The notes below the pieces were generated by a model. It saw only the letters and a program-made list of their open reading frames with translations, was not told the DNA's origin and made no database searches. This document shows, one piece after another, positions 63,149 through 64,000 of a DNA stretch of 64,000 bases. Location of the stretch: assembly GCF_024055715.1 (NCBI RefSeq), contig NZ_JAMXMV010000002.1:124001-188000 (forward strand). Direction: 5' to 3'. The translations under genes and the position numbers were made by a program. The DNA is from Actinoallomurus soli. Its GTDB lineage: Bacteria > Actinomycetota > Actinomycetes > Streptosporangiales > Streptosporangiaceae. Numbering within the stretch: the stretch's first letter is position 1; each line of letters begins with the position of its first letter.

Positions 63149-63322
63149 TCAGTCCTTGAAGACGTCCTTGATCTTCTCGCCGGCCTGCTTCGCGTCGCTC
63201 TTGGCCTGGTCGGCCTTGCCCTCGGCTTCCATCTCTTCGTTTCCGGTGACCTTGCCGACCGCTTCCTTCGCCTTGCCCTTGATCTTGTCGCCCGTGTTCG
63301 CGGCCTTGTCCTGCGCGCTCAT
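63149..63322 (-). CDS. CsbD-family stress-response protein
   Basis: A 57-residue hydrophilic, helical, Lys/Glu/Ala-rich protein. It shows the CsbD pattern DKIKGKAKEAVGKVTGNEE. AAGGAG precedes the ATG. Family members accumulate under sigma-B-type stress, with no known catalytic role. It is convergent with disA across a strong terminator. Confidence 0.93.
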   Translation of the reverse strand: MSAQDKAANTGDKIKGKAKEAVGKVTGNEEMEAEGKADQAKSDAKQAGEKIKDVFKD

Positions 63323-63437
63323 ATCGACTCCTTTTCGCCGTGCATCGCTCGGCCGGGGCCTACCCGCCCTGGCGGCAGGAATGCAGATGTGCCCGGGGGG
63401 CTCGCCCCGCTGGAGTGGGGGCATCGTTTCCGGCGCT

Positions 63438-63473
63438 GTCCCCTCAGGCGGGATTTCTTCCTCCTGAGGGGAC
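63438..63473. repeat. Hairpin GTCCCCTCAG-N16-CTGAGGGGAC
   Basis: A perfect 10-bp inverted repeat. Its right arm is shared with the gap at 1179-1192 (CCTCCTGAGGGGAC), where CTGTCCC also occurs upstream, suggesting related intergenic elements. Confidence 0.55.
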
Positions 63474-63600
63474 CGCGCCGAGAGACAGTGGGCCACCTGC
63501 GGGAGCGGACCGGTGAGAGGTACGGGCACCGCCGACCGGGCGGCCCGGTCCTGCCTGGTAGGTGGGCCGCCCGCCGGGATAGGGCATCGTTTTCATGCCT

Positions 63601-63637
63601 GTCTACACAGGGGAGAAAAATTCTTCTCTGAGTAGAC
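63601..63637. repeat. 37-nt imperfect hairpin with an AT-rich centre
   Basis: GTCTAC at the left pairs with GTAGAC at the right, and CAG/CTG and AGAA/TTCT pair inside around a central AAAAAT. It is the most AT-rich spot in this gap and may end the truncated gene transcribed from the right edge. Confidence 0.5.
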
Positions 63638-63813
63638 GCTCCTGGAAGACGGCACGCCACCTGGGAGTCCGTTGTGAGGATGATTGTCCGGTGTGTCGCT
63701 GGAGCCAAGGGCGTACGCGGAGCAGGAGACGGGCGGGTCGCCCGGTCCCCGGCCGGTATGGCCTGACCGCCGGTCGGTGCGTGGCCACCCCTCAATGATT
63801 CGCCGGACAGGCC

Positions 63814-64000
63814 TTAGCGCAGGCGGAAGACCTGGCTCTGCGTCCGGACGCCGGCGCTCTTGGCCGAGACGACGTACGTCCCCGGCCGGGCGCGCGAGTC
63901 GCCGCCGCAGCGCGTACGGTCCCAGTCGACGTCCGCGATGTACGGGACGCCGCGCCGCAGGAGCCGGGGCTCGGACGCGGGGCGGTCGGCGCACCGATCG
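63814..64000 (-). CDS. C-terminal end of an unidentified protein, 5' end outside window
   Basis: An open minus-strand frame reaches the right edge and ends TAA at 63814. The last 62 residues include YIADVDWDRTRCGGDSRARP, then GTYVVSAKSAGVRTQSQVFR. The pattern of a tyrosine-containing beta strand (GTYVV) and a final FRLR resembles the last strand of an Ig-like or inhibitor-like beta domain of a secreted protein. Two cysteines in this end may be disulfide-bonded. The family cannot be named. Confidence 0.6.
   Translation of the reverse strand, partial: DRCADRPASEPRLLRRGVPYIADVDWDRTRCGGDSRARPGTYVVSAKSAGVRTQSQVFRLR

Larger units (their letters stand above)
63323..63813. other. Gene-free stretch with two hairpins
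   Basis: No coding sequence was found in these 491 bases. A 10-bp hairpin (GTCCCCTCAG/CTGAGGGGAC) is at 63438-63473 and an imperfect 37-nt hairpin is at 63601-63637. GGGCATCGTTT occurs twice, about 160 bases apart. The 14-mer at 63460-63473 also occurs at 1179-1192. Confidence 0.55.

Overview
The window is high-GC DNA (G or C in most third codon positions, frequent GTG and TTG starts, GGAGG-type ribosome sites and many ATGA/GTGA stop-start overlaps), so it comes from an actinomycete chromosome. The central block is ordered rex - hemA - hemC - hemD - hemB - hemL, then a BldN-like sigma factor, a HAD-IB hydrolase, an epimerase, a 32-residue AURKAIP1/COX24-type protein, a BldC-like HTH protein, an AcuC-like deacetylase, an attenuated trpS and proC. 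That is close to the gene order around bldN in Streptomyces. The accessory gene families point to a Streptosporangiales-like (Thermomonosporaceae-type) relative; this placement is inference. No rRNA, tRNA, CRISPR array, insertion sequence or prophage was seen.

Layout. 1-3.6 kb: the end of an SDR gene, a 290-bp imperfect inverted repeat, and an XRE/DUF5753 regulator operon with two overlapping tandem DUF397 mini-genes and a HIT-like gene, divergent from an RsbW-like ATPase. 3.6-12.6 kb: accessory enzymes with local regulators (LLM oxidoreductase plus HTH regulator, alpha/beta hydrolases, ECF sigma with a CU044_5270-type protein, patatin, FAD monooxygenase with divergent MarR). 12.6-16.8 kb: LysR divergent from an EamA - DapA-like - LLM operon, then ArsR. 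16.8-18.9 kb: a frameshifted carboxyltransferase remnant and a DHA2 exporter behind a 14-4-14 palindrome. 19-26.8 kb: heme biosynthesis and Rex. 27-41 kb: the bldN-type neighbourhood, ending with trpS and its tryptophan leader peptide.

41.8-48.2 kb holds a compact catabolic locus. A ROK regulator faces an operon of SIS isomerase/deglycase, BadF-type sugar kinase, and a polar-amino-acid-type ABC importer (binding protein, permease, ATPase). The combination suggests uptake and breakdown of a sugar-amino-acid conjugate or amino sugar. 48.3-64 kb: proC, a secreted S8 protease, proline dehydrogenase, an ABC-2 exporter, a SigE-type ECF pair, TetR plus sugar isomerase, a methyltransferase, a secreted SGNH hydrolase with an odd repeated N-terminus, radA - disA (DNA repair and c-di-AMP synthesis), CsbD and a truncated C-terminal coding end.

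Regulation is unusually readable. Perfect or near-perfect palindromes lie upstream of at least nine genes (at 5117, 11431, 13535, 17226, 26814, 31684, 38444, 46943 and 7871). Five genes show a TANNNT hexamer 6-8 bases before the start codon, as expected for leaderless mRNAs. Start codons were chosen by ribosome sites, overlaps and operator positions, and differ in many places from the longest open frame.
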